From the NCBI GenBank assembly GCA_951217055.1, contig OX578280.1, positions 48,301,882 to 48,365,881 of the forward strand: DNA of 64,000 nt, in the 5' to 3' direction. Source of the DNA: Gerris lacustris (taxonomy: Eukaryota > Arthropoda > Insecta > Hemiptera > Gerridae). Made by a program: the position numbers and the translations under genes. Of the stretch, positions 35,833-46,670 are shown in pieces. The number at the start of each line of letters is the position of its first letter. The stretch's first letter is position 1. Below the pieces are notes generated by a model. That model searched no databases, was not told the origin of the DNA, and worked only from the letters and a program-made list of their open reading frames with translations.

Positions 35833-37039
35833 ATTGTTTTTACCTAATTTGATGTCAAAATCTCGAAGTCTCATTGGCTCTCCACTCCATTCTTTTTTGA
35901 TTTTCCCACGCCTTCCAAGTAAATTTTAAACCTACTATAATAGTCCTCTCTTATGTTTAATTTAGTCTGCCTTATTCTTATTGATTATATTGTTATTTCA
36001 AAACACATAATAAGTAATATCACTATTAGCTTTTCATGTTTCATCCAAATAATTATACCTCTACCATAATGACGGCTTATCGATTAAGATAATTTCTATT
36101 AGTGTATGAATGAATATAGTTTAGTTAATGTGAAACCTACAATTATAATACTACTTATTTAAAAAAATCAATACCATTGTTTATAAGTATAAATTATATT
36201 TACAGAAAAAAGGATTTGCAATAATTGTGCATGAGTATTATTATTCTTTCTGTAATTACCATTAAATTATTATTGTGTGGATATTTTCATATTACGTATT
36301 TATGAAATCGATATACCATTGATACAAATTAGACATTAATTTTTAATAAAAATGGGCTTTTATACTATCTAAACATAAGTAAACAAATATTAGATCTATA
36401 CATTATAAATCAAAATGTTTTCATATAAAATATATATTGTTATAATTAATGTATTATGTAGCAAATAATTAATTGAAATTGCTTTTAATTATTTTTTGTT
36501 TATTCAATCAAAAAAAAAAAAAAAAAAAAAAAAAAAACAGGAACAAAGTGTGACCTTTTCTTTTAAAAAAATATATTTTCGTATTAAAATAATTACTTCC
36601 GTCAGAATGCACCAATCACAGATGCCATACATATAATTTAATATGGACAATAGTTTATTCATGTTCTATAACCATACTTGTTATAGAAAAATATTACGTT
36701 TTATTTGTTTTTTATATATATATACATTTGATTACACCTTGCATGCAAGCTTCAGATTAAAAAGCACTTTGGTAGCATGACCCCGTTTCTTCGTCTTAAC
36801 ATTTGTTATATTACTTTAAAAAAAAAACAATCAGTACAAAGAAAAATTTAACAACAATATATAAACTAATTATAAGAATTGTATTGTGTTTTCTATTAGT
36901 CTAATTCTAATTAAATGTCATATGTTCTTATCAATAAAGAATTAATAGGGATAATATTAAATTTTTATTTTATTTCATTTAATAAAATAAACTACACAAT
37001 AAGAAACAAAATGTACAGTAGGTATTTCATTTGATATTA
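35833..37039. other. AT-rich, no supported gene; poly-A run
   Basis: The only distinct feature is a 28-base A run at 36510-36537. No frame or repeat match was found. Confidence 0.5.
36510..36537 (+). repeat. Poly-A run
   Basis: About 28 consecutive A residues without a recognisable retroposed body upstream. Confidence 0.9.
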
Positions 37040-37245
37040 ATTTTTACTTAAAATCATATTATAATTATCAATAACTACGGGAGACATACAGAGAAAAATA
37101 GACCCCCGCACCGGGACTCGAATTGTAAGTCTCCCGCAGTTATTGTAATTATTACAATAACTACTATAATTATTTTATTATAATTATAATTTGATTTAAA
37201 GTAAAATTTAATCTTTCCGTAGTATGAAAACTACCAAAAACTTAA
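37040..37245. mobile_element. Palindromic tRNA-SINE derivative
   Basis: ATTATAATTATCAATAACTA and CGGGAGAC on the left face GTCTCCCGCAGTTATTG and a long AT-rich arm on the right. The right edge CCGTAGTATGAAAACTACC matches the edge of the element at 7061-7295. The centre keeps CAGAGAAAAATAGAC and a decayed tRNA T-arm GGGACTCGAATTG. It is the same family as 6745-7295 but more decayed. Confidence 0.65.
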
Positions 37246-38312
37246 AAATTTGAATTGATATTAATTGTAATATCAATAAATAATAACCATAAAACATCAT
37301 TAGTGATTATGACTGGTCGAAACTGTTGGATTGAACTATTTAATTTATCTTTATTAATTTGAATACATTTTCTAAGATAGACTGAAATATGTAAGCGTAA
37401 GAGTTAATCTATTAAAAGGTCTATAGAGGAAAGCGTCCTCCGTTGCCCTTCCAATGCTGGCTTACAAAGCAAGTAAAAGTGTGCTCAATGACAATCCCTT
37501 AAAGTTTTCTGAAGGAACTATAACAGACCAAAAGTTTTTTAAGTTGAACTCAAGTAAGGTAAAAGTTTAGTTCATAAAATTAGTTTAAGTGTCCTCTTTA
37601 TACAAGTAGATGGGTTAGATTAGGAATTTAGAGTTAGGTTTTTTGTGGTGACTGAATCTTTAAGGGTTTTAGGTTCAGACGTTTCGCACCCTGTTTTGGG
37701 AGCATTTTAAGTGAGTGCATGTTGATCGAAGGAAGTAGCAACGTTAACTCATGTAACTAAACTATAGTAACTGAAGTTAAACGTTACCTGCCCGAGGTGA
37801 AGTAAGCAGTAATTTTATTTGAACAACATGCTCTCCCCTGAAGATGAGCCCAACACTGGGTAAGAAACGTCGGCACCCAAATCCATCAAGACGTAGTCGA
37901 ACAGCCATAAAAGCCTGGGTAATAGTATAGGAATTTAGAAGCTAAATTAAAATCAGAGATATTTATCATTCATTATAAATTTCCGCCCGATTCTAATTAA
38001 GATCAAAATACCTAATATAAGTATTGTTATATCTTATTGTTTTTATATGTTCACCAAAAACCAACTACATTACATTATGGCATATAATATGTAATTAGGA
38101 AGGAATAAGGAAGATGGGTGCACAATTAATTCTACTTGTATACTAAACTACAATTCAACCGTACTGTTACGGGAATTCCAAGTCTATAGATTATTCTAGT
38201 AAAGCAGTCTAAACCTTAGGCTAGCAAAGGCTCGCACTGTTTTCCCAGAATATTCTAGGCTAGGCTTCCCCGTTACAATATTGAAGCGCTTTTTAAAATC
38301 AAGCCTAATAAT
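37246..38312. other. No supported gene; hammerhead-like motif inside
   Basis: The segment from 37680 to 37930 is more complex than the background and ends with a hammerhead-like motif listed separately. ACCTGCCCGAGGTGAAGTAAGCAG upstream loosely echoes ACCTGCTAAGGTGTAACCGAAGCAG at 20886, so PLE remains may extend over this segment. Confidence 0.4.
37838..37871 (+). ncRNA. Hammerhead-like PLE motif
   Basis: CTGAAGATGA is followed by a short GCCC/GGGT stem around AACACT and then AAGAAACGTC. The ordering CTGAAGA-stem-GAAACGTC is characteristic of minimal hammerhead motifs at the ends of Penelope-like elements. CTGAAGA in place of CTGATGA makes catalytic activity doubtful. No reverse transcriptase remains were identified next to it. 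Confidence 0.5.
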
Positions 38313-38568
38313 AAACAGGTCAAGTGTGTGCTAGTCAGCACACAGCGAGGATCCGTAGGCAATACAGTATTGATGGTGTTTTTTAAAAAGCTTAAAAGCT
38401 TACTTTGAACTATCCTATGGGCCTGATATTCTCAAAACACATAAACAAACTTCTGATAAAGTATTTTTTGCCACTAAACCGGACTACAACCATATAAATA
38501 CATCGAAAAGACCATAGTTCACGCAGGAAAATATAAGAGTCCTTGGTTTTGCCTACGGACTCTAAAAA
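38313..38568. mobile_element. Family B TIR element, internally deleted copy
   Basis: It matches 19618-19840 through the hairpin TGTGTGCT-AGTC-AGCACACA, TCCGTAGGC, GATATTCTCAAAACACA and CATCGAAAAGACCATA. It then jumps directly to CACGCAGGAAAATATAAG and GCCTACGGACTCTAAAAA, which match 20292-20340. The deletion removes about 450 bp and keeps both ends, the usual route to a MITE. Confidence 0.85.
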
Positions 38569-38714
38569 TAGTATAATTCTTCATTTTATACTTTTTATTG
38601 AAAACCCAGATACGCTTTGTCGACCTGTATACATTTTGTACCATGATAGAGAACTGAAGAGGAAACCTTTGTGAAGGGAAAAAATATGACATGAAAAAGT
38701 ATCCATAAATTAAA

Positions 38715-38780
38715 TTTATATTTTAAATCAAAATAAGTTTTATAATTATTATTAACAACGGGAGACAGACAGAGAAAAAA
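38715..38780 (-). repeat. tRNA-SINE tail fragment
   Basis: TTTAAATCAAAATAAG, TAATTATTATTAACAACGGG and AGACAGACAGAGAAAAA match the body and tail of the SINE at 6745. The tRNA head is absent. Confidence 0.65.
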
Positions 38781-39495
38781 ATGTAATCAATATTCAGAAA
38801 AATAAAAACTTTGATTATATGAATGTAATGTTTCCAGTTTTTCAATTTCTATACATGTGGCCCCAAATACGCCTTATTTTGATCGGACTGTTAAAATAAA
38901 AAATATTAAAAAAATGTATAAAATTAAAAAAAGATATATATAAAACAATATACTTATAATTATTCAATTATATATACTCACGCCCTCAGATATAATATGT
39001 TAATAAAAACAAGTAAGCATGTATTTATTAAATATTGAGTTACCAAAAAAAGGATTAACTATTTTTCTTTAAACAAATAATTTCTCTTTTAAAAATACAA
39101 ATCATGCTATTCTTTTTTATTCATTTCATAAAATCCGGTTAAGATAATTATTTTATAAAGGATTTAGAATTTTAATTAAATTTCAACATATTAATTGCAA
39201 AACGTGCTTCTTTCATATTTATTAAAATTTCCCATCCACTCTAAAGTTTAATACCGCAGTATTACTCTAAAAGGACTTATATTTTATTTATAAAAATGTT
39301 AACGGTATTTAATGGAGGTAAAATATAATATATTAGATATTTATTCATTACTTTATTTTATTTAAAATTAAAGTGGCATAAATGAATTATTTAATAATGA
39401 AACATATTTGTGTGTTTATATATATAGACATATGGTGACACTCAAACTTTGTTGTCTGATTTTATAGCTCAAATAGAACGCATATAGTAATATGT

Positions 39496-39542
39496 GATTT
39501 AAGTTTACATAGTAATATGATATTACTATGTAAACTTAAATC
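39496..39542. repeat. Perfect 23-bp palindrome with 1-base centre
   Basis: The left arm GATTTAAGTTTACATAGTAATAT and its exact reverse complement flank a single G at 39519. There is no mismatch in 23 bp. Confidence 0.9.
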
Positions 39543-39837
39543 CATTTCTAAACACTATATTTATTTTTTAGCTTTCATTAAATGTTTTACTAGTCAAAAA
39601 ATAAAGTATGTACTTCAATGTGGATTGTGTCATTGAAGAGAGCAATCGTTTTCCTTTTGAATCGTAAGTTTTGATGGAACAAGCTCAAATATAGTCTCTA
39701 ATGAATTTTTTAGAAAACTTATCTTTTTAACTAATTTTTCTTAAAATTAAAAATCGTAGTAATTAAAATAAAGTAAACACGACGGGACAATGAAAATGCT
39801 TTTTATAATTATAACACGTATTTAATTAACTTAAGTT

Positions 39838-39912
39838 GGTTTATGTTTGTTTGTGTGCTTGTTTGTTTGATTGTTTGAATGTTTGTTTGTTTGATTGCTT
39901 TATTGTTTGTCT
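39838..39912 (+). repeat. Imperfect (TTTG)n microsatellite
   Basis: About 75 bases of TTTG units with occasional TTGA and TGAA variants. Confidence 0.8.
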
Positions 39913-40102
39913 CCAAATCTTGTAACCCAAATTTTACCCATATCCCGATCACCTAGAAAGCTGAAAGTTGCTCTGATTACATATTTCCGATGATCTTCTA
40001 TTGGTTACAATAATCAATCATGAGTTTTACAAATATTTTACTAAAATCTATATAGGTGTGATATCAAAAAATAATTATTTGTTTTTAAAAAAATATACCT
40101 TT

Positions 40103-40690
40103 GATTTTGCTTCCGAGCTTACCGAAGGTAACGGAAACTATGTGATCGTTCTGAAAAAGGAAAATATTTTATGTCTCCGATTTAAAAAATTCCAAGACAA
40201 AAATCTGATTCAGTCGGTCTGTAGGTGTCTGTCTGCTCAATTTTTGTGAAGCAACATATCTTAAAAACTACTCGTCCGATTTTAATGAAATTTAGATGGT
40301 AGGTCATGCTTAGCCTATTGTTGGTCCTATATAACTTTCAACCTTTAGCGCCCATTTGTTCCACTTCCACATGAGCACAAACATATATTTATTTACACAT
40401 ATATCTTCAAAAGTACTTATCTGACTTATTTGAAATTTGGATGGTTTGTCTAAAGTAGCCCGCGAATAGCCCCAGATTAATTTCTACCGTCTGCGGTTGT
40501 TAACTTTTGGAATATTGATACTTTAATTCATGTAAAAAATCAAGAAAATTTTGACAGTTTTAAAAGAGGGGGGAAAAGTTAAATAAATTATACAATAATG
40601 GTTTGTATATAAAAGCGTAACATCAATAAAGTATGGGATAAGATACGCGGAAGCTATGCGCCTCTCTCATTGGCAGACTATTTTAAACTA
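40103..40690 (+). repeat. Family A dispersed repeat, near full-length copy
   Basis: It begins TTGCTTCCGAGCTTACCG, continues through TCCAAGACAAAAATC, TCTGTCTGCTC and the GATTTTAATGAAATTTAGATGG block, and ends with GATACGCGGAAGCTATGCGCC and TTGGCAGACTA. Head and tail match 11512-12105, while the middle differs, suggesting a separate subfamily. No convincing coding frame. Confidence 0.75.
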
Positions 40691-43178
40691 GTAAGGTTAT
40701 CAGTCTACATTTTTATTTATCAATAAATTATTATCGATTTATGATTGATAATATCTATTTACTTTAGGTTACATGCTTCCGAAAATTCCATTTGCACTCT
40801 AGGTTACTTAAAACGTGCTCATTTATAAAAGTTTAATTTATACCATCAATGTTCAATTACCTTTTATATGTAGGTATGTGAGAATCAAAATATAAACTAT
40901 AATTCTACTTAGAAATATCATTGCGGTAACTATAAAGGCTAAAGCTGAATTTTTCTACCTATATTATATATTCATGTATTTTAGTTTAAGAAAGGTCCCT
41001 AATTTTATTTTTGTTATTTTGCAAATTTAGCTATTTTAAGGGAGAAAAAAAGTGATTCAATCATATTAAAATCCCTGGAGAGCCTGGGGGTCTTGTCTGC
41101 TCGAGGAGGCTTATGAAACTCTAAGAAGTTGAAAGGTCCTTTGTTGATTCATTTAAGTGTTCAGAAAAGCGAAGGGCAGGGGTAGGTTGGGCAAGGGTGT
41201 AAAATCAGGGCCTCTTTCCACTCTCTACTCTTACAAAATTTCATTACTTCGAAGGCAAGGGAAGGAAAAGTTTTTCTTAAGAGCGTTTTTTCATTAAAAC
41301 TTTTGACCCTGTCTTGGAGATGCTCCAATATTTACAGTTTCCCCCCTTTTTTTTCTTTTCTCCGAAGTCGTTCATTCAATCAATTTAATAGCACGCCCAT
41401 AATTGTTGCTTTAATAAAAATTGTATAAATATATCTCTGTATTAAAGTTGCCATCATGTTCAATTATTTTTTTAATTGAGGTGAACAAAATAAAAACAAA
41501 GGAAATGAAATAATATATTTCTTAGATAATCAGGTTTTACTTACATAAGAAAAAAAAATACCGAGTAGTTTATAAAACAATTTCCGTACTTACACGCTCG
41601 ATAATTTGTTCATTTTGCTAAAAGGTTTTTTAATAGAAGAGTCCTTCACTTAATTGATTTTCTAAAAAAAGCTTACTATATTTCCACCTCTTCTTCCATA
41701 GTTTAACTAGCTTGGCCTATGTAATTATCTTATATTTAAACTTTTTATACTCTTATTTTTAAAATATTTATGATACTTATATGGCAAAAAGGAGAATAGT
41801 TAAGTATATTAAGCACAAACTACAATTTACCTAATTTTGAAAATTTTAGATTACGAGTGGAGGATACTTACTAAGAAGCTTAATAATTAACTTTGTTATT
41901 ATCATCGACCAAAATAACAACAACAAAAATTTAATAAACAAGAAAATTATTAAACTGCCTATTTATCTAGATGTGGAAGATGAATAAACCAATAATACTT
42001 ATTATATTAATAACATTTTATTGTAAAAAATACAAAAGTATTGGATATTAAAAAAATATTTTAGTCCACTCCTTTGACAATAATTTGATAATGCTTTCTT
42101 TAGAATTTTAAAATAAAATGATAATAATTATATTACCAAAATTATTTTATCCCTTTAATAATATATGATTACAAAGAATATAGGAACACAGGGCAGGCCA
42201 TGAGTGACACAGTACGGTTAAAAAAAATGCCCTGCCCTATTTTGCGTCTAACTATGCACCCGGATTAAATATCAATAAAAATTGTATTATTGATAATATA
42301 TTATTTTTAAAATAACAATGATACCATGTGCTTTTAATTCCTGCTTTCTAATAATATGCTTAATTAACGCTTTTCTTAAATCACACAAAATAACGCACTA
42401 TTTCACATTATGTATGCTTAAGTTATGTATTAACTATTAAATTAACAAATATTATACAAACGATACTGCCATAGGTATTTCAGTATATTGACATTTTTCA
42501 GAAATAGGCTTACAATTCAATGCTTTCTAATGTTAAAATGAACAAAATTAATAAAATATATATTTTGGGTGTCCTCAAATGAAACTGATTTCAGAATCTT
42601 ATTGGAAATACAACGCTGAATAATAATATCCTATGAAAATAAATAGACATCTTACATCTTCATTTTCGAGATATTTGAAGAAAATAATCGTCGTTGTTTT
42701 ACTTTTATCCTTAAACTTCTCAAACACTTCTTTTGCAACCATAAAACGCACCCAAGTAGACCTTGTTTAGCATCGAATTCTGCTTTGATTGAGAGCAATC
42801 GCAGCTCTTTAAAAGACAACCCTGATATTTAGCAAAATGTCAAAGTGTTATGTCCCTGTTACTTAATTAAGGTAAAATGACCTACATCAACGCTCTAATT
42901 CCTGAAGAATTTTAAATTTAGGTTAAATTTCAAATCAGGATATTGTTGTACAGAGCTGGTATTGGTCTCATTTGATTCTGTGCAAGGTTTGCTTTAAATT
43001 GTTAATAGTAAGAAGCGTTGGTATTGAGAATTTTGAGGATGAATGAAAAACGTTATTTATAGGAACCCAATGTTTATAGGAACTTATTTGTTCAGCGACT
43101 GAATTAATTTCGTTTAAAATCTCGAAGAAGTGCTATTTCGTTCGGAGGCATCCTTTATATATTCAAATACTTTCTTAT
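40691..43178. other. AT-rich, no supported gene
   Basis: A GC-richer stretch at 41070-41280 is purine-rich in its centre and lacks coding or repeat signatures. A segment at 42190-42270 with TTAAAAAAAATGCCCTGCCC and GCACCCGGATTAAAT resembles 21598-21660, indicating one more unnamed dispersed repeat. Confidence 0.45.
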
Positions 43179-43690
43179 ATACCGTATTGTATCGAATTTA
43201 AGACGGACTTTTTCCCATGATTTTGAGAGCTCAAAAATGGGGTGCGTCTTAAATTCGAGGAAGTCTTAAATAGATTGAGGGCATAGAATAGAAGTATTAG
43301 GATATCTTCCCAAAGAATTAAGATGACAAACTTTCTTTCAAACAAATTTAGGTGGAAAGAACGAGGTGGAAGCTTACATTGCGAGAGTTCTAGAGGGTTA
43401 AGAAATAATAACGTTTAAAATAGAAAGAAAAATAAATGTTACTGACAACTCTAGTTTTATTGTTCGCGGAAAGCTCTTGATTATTTAATTCACTGATTCC
43501 AATTATTGAATTATAAGAATTCGCAACATTCAATTTTCATTCTATTTTGTTTTAATTTAAAAATTGGTCAGATCTAAAACGATTTCCATCATGGAAAAAC
43601 GACTCTTTTTTTTAAGCAATTCCAAACAGATTCTAAAATTGGGATGGGTCTTAAATTCATTGGCATCTTATATTAGATGCAATACGGTAT
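43179..43690. mobile_element. MITE with ATACCGTATTG ends, about 512 bp
   Basis: Left ATACCGTATTGTATCGAATT and the reverse complement of the right end, ATACCGTATTGCATCTAATA, are inverted for about 30 bp. Subterminal GTCTTAAATTCGAG and GGGTCTTAAATTCA repeats occur inside both ends. The interior has no transposase frame. The superfamily is uncertain. Confidence 0.75.
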
Positions 43691-43975
43691 CTATTTTAAT
43701 ATTGATTTAGGATTGTTAGTTTTAAATTAACAATTAATTTCGCTTCTATTTCATTTCCACCAATTTATTCTTTATATTCCTTCAATTTTATAATGAATGC
43801 TATATGTATTTATATTTTCGTATCATATTAATTTTTCATAGTTCAATTTTTTGACCTATTTAGGTTTTTGTTCTATATTAGTAGCCTCTAAATAAATAAG
43901 CATTATTATTAAAGAAAGAAAAAAGATCAAATTAAATATTAAAAGTTGATATTAATTAATTAAAAAACACACATA
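43691..43975. other. AT-rich, nothing resolved
   Basis: Short stretch between two MITEs. Confidence 0.4.
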
Positions 43976-44624
43976 CTGGGTGTCCCATGACTTATCCGCC
44001 ATATAGCAACAGGTGTTACAAGAGATCAAAATAAGAAGATTAAGTCAATACATGTGTCGGTAAATGTTAGTCATTAAACAGATACAGGGTGTTAAAAGTA
44101 AAACTTAATTCTCGAAAAAGTACTATAATTTTAAAACCGTTGAAGATATCAAATTAAAAATTGAAGTATGTAGTTGGGTTTTCAAAGGCAAGAAATCCGA
44201 ATGCGGTACTAGTTTGAACCTGGTTTCTAGAGGGCGCTTACTACGTATTTTGTGATTAATTAAATCCCGCATATTTTTTCCTCTGTCAAGCTGAGAATGT
44301 TTTGACTTTAAACTAGAAAATATTCATTATTTCCACGTATAAAGCATACTCTTGGTCAATATAGTTTGCCGATATTCGTCTTTGAAAGTAAAAATACGGG
44401 GAAATATCAACGAAATTTATTCAAAATACATAATATTTCTCAAAACTTATAGCTCAATACACTTTCTTAGGCTCTTTATTAAGTGGCGCCTCACATTTGG
44501 GAACTTTCAATCTTCAACATCCTGTATAGTTTTAATGACGTAAGGTTTGCCAACACATATATATCGACTTAATCTTATTTTAATCACCTGTTGTTCTGGG
44601 GCAGATAAGTTATGGTACACCCTT
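43976..44624. mobile_element. Long-TIR mariner-like MITE, about 650 bp
   Basis: The ends are CTGGGTGTCCCATGACTTAT and, inverted, AGGGTGTACCATAACTTATC. TA precedes the left end, as expected for Tc1/mariner targets. Homology between arms extends well over 100 bp, through AACAGGTGTTA, AAAATAAG, GATTAAGTC and GTCATTAAAC/GATACAGGGTGTT. A 63-codon frame inside is not a transposase. Confidence 0.75.
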
Positions 44625-45510
44625 AATATTGTTCCTAATTGTATTAATTACCTAAATTAATATTAAATAACCACAAGTGACTTAATACAACATTTATAGA
44701 ACTTAGGTAAAGAAAAAAACATTGTCTTGCATAACACTCAAAGCTAAATTATTCTGTTAATTATTTTTAAATAAAATAATGTTTAAGGACTTACAATAGT
44801 TCTAGATTTTGCTCCCAAGCCTGAGCATAACGCAAATTTAATAATAATAATATACGTATTAACGATCATAGCAATTATACGTATTAACGAGCTTAGTTTA
44901 AATATATTTATTTTTTAATAAGAATTAACCTTAATTAAAAATTAAAATTGTTTAGTAAAATTTCTAATTCTTCAATTTTTAATCAATCTTATCTGTTTTA
45001 CAATATTTTTCCCCCTCTTAGTTCAGTCATCTCTGATTGCTATCATATAATATTCTTAAAAACAACCTTTAATTAAATTTTAAATTCATAAATATTAACT
45101 ACTTAGATTTTATTCTTTTTGATAAGGATTCCTAAAGAAATTACTTCTTCATGTATAATAATACTTGTATATTTAGACCTTTAACTAGGCCGATAACAGT
45201 ACCAGTTATGGAAGAAGTAGAATTACAATAATTAATTAAAAAGCTGATTGAATTTAAAGACCTAGTAGAACCTTACCTTATTCTTCGACTTAAATTAGTA
45301 TCACTTTCGGCATTTTAATATATTAATTTAACGTAAGTTATTCTATAATCAATACTGACGCTGACGCTTACCTTAAATGGACGAAAGCATCTTTGATATA
45401 GGTATAAATTCTGTTCGTAATTGTTACATTTACAAAACTAAAATGGATCATAACAATATATTAATCATATAGAGGATTAAATATTCATTTACACCACCTA
45501 TATGTGTATA
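44625..45510. other. AT-rich, no supported gene
   Basis: No repeat match, RNA gene or coding frame was noticed. Confidence 0.45.
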
Positions 45511-45840
45511 CAGTGTGTCCCCGCATCGACGCATGAATAGGTGAAAAATACTAAAATTTTTTGAATTAAAATTTCATCTTCTTGGGTTCAGCCCTGCTTG
45601 GATAGAAACTAATTTATGTCATAATTTAAGTTTCAAAAAATCAAGTATGTCTTGGAAATTTACATTATAGTTATTTTTCCCACTAGTAAAGTGCTTCTTC
45701 TCTAGGAGATATGACAAAATGGTATTAGAAAAAGTTGTTCAGAGAGAAAAACGGAGTAAGAATACAACATTTTAAAACGCTCCGCCTACTTTGATATATT
45801 GCATTATTTACCATTTTTTCAATTGTTGAAGATATTCAAA
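45511..45840 (+). mobile_element. Half-copy of the MITE at 59288-59988
   Basis: Starting after TATA, CAGTGTGTCCCCGCATCGAC and GGTTCAGCCCTGCTTGGATAG, then AAGTATGTCTTGGAAATTTAC and CTCTAGGAGATATGACAAAA, match the left half of 59288-59988. The sequence ends near GCATTATTTACCA with no right-hand TIR, so only one arm of the palindrome is present. Confidence 0.8.
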
Positions 45841-46613
45841 AATTTCTCAAAGATTTCTTCAAAGATATTCAAAGATATCCAAAAATTTGTAATTATGATT
45901 AAATTACTCATACTAACTATTTATAATTTACTTCTTATGATTAAGTTAATAACAAACTACAACCTGGATTTTTAATTCCACCCGAATTAGCTAAATAATT
46001 TACTTTGAAATCCACTAAACGTCCCCTGAGTTACTTAGATTAGTAATATAATACTCGTTTATGAAATAGATATTATCCCCAACCAAAGCATTCATATTAT
46101 TAGCTGTACTGTAAAATTTAAAATTGATTTATTTTTATTATTTAAATTATATGTGAGCATCTAGCTCATAATCCTTCTTTAAATTTCCATCATAAATATT
46201 CTGTTTCATTTTAACTGTAACAAAATTTTTCAAATCCCGCCTTTTATCCGCATCCTTTTGTCTCTAGCTAATACTCTTTCTTCTTTTTTTATTTACTCAT
46301 AATGTGTTTTATTTACTTTTATTTATTTTATCATTTAATATTCAGAACAAATGCCTGTTTATAAAAATAATAAATAAATAATGTTTATTTTTATCTGTGA
46401 TTGGTGGAACGGAAGTTATAAGTATTTTAACCCATTTTCATTTGAAAATGGGTCAAAACGCAGTGAAATTAATTTTATTACTCTATTATTTTTCACTGTA
46501 GTAAAATAAAATATAAGATGCGAAAAAGACTTATTTTAATGTCTCTTACATTTTTTTTGTTCAATGAGTTTTTTTAAAAAAAGGATTTAGTCACACTTTG
46601 TTTTCTGTTTCAG
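45841..46613. other. AT-rich; hairpin at 46430-46453; intron-like before the putative exon
   Basis: ACCCATTTTCA and TGAAAATGGGT form a perfect 11-bp stem with a 2-base centre. The last 30 bases before 46614 form a pyrimidine-rich tract ending TTTTCTGTTTCAG. Confidence 0.5.
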
Positions 46614-46670
46614 TGTGGGGGATTTCACTGCGTGGGACCTTTCATTCCTAGAAGGGAGAAGAAAGCAACG
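46614..46670 (+). CDS. Putative 57-nt cassette exon
   Basis: The segment is flanked by CACTTTGTTTTCTGTTTCAG on the left and ACG|GTGAGTTG on the right, a strong acceptor and a near-consensus U1 donor. It is 57 nt (19 codons), clearly GC-richer than its AT-rich surroundings. In phase 0 it reads CGGFHCVGPFIPRREKKAT without a stop; phase 1 (VGDFTAWDLSFLEGRRKQR) is also open. Because the length is a multiple of three, inclusion or skipping would keep frame, as in neuronal microexons. I do not recognise the protein. No partner exon was found in the window, so the window would be mostly intron if this is real. Confidence 0.5.

Larger units (their letters stand above)
38781..40102. other. AT-rich, no supported gene
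   Basis: Contains the palindrome at 39496-39542 and the (TTTG)n tract at 39838-39912 and nothing else I can name. Confidence 0.5.
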
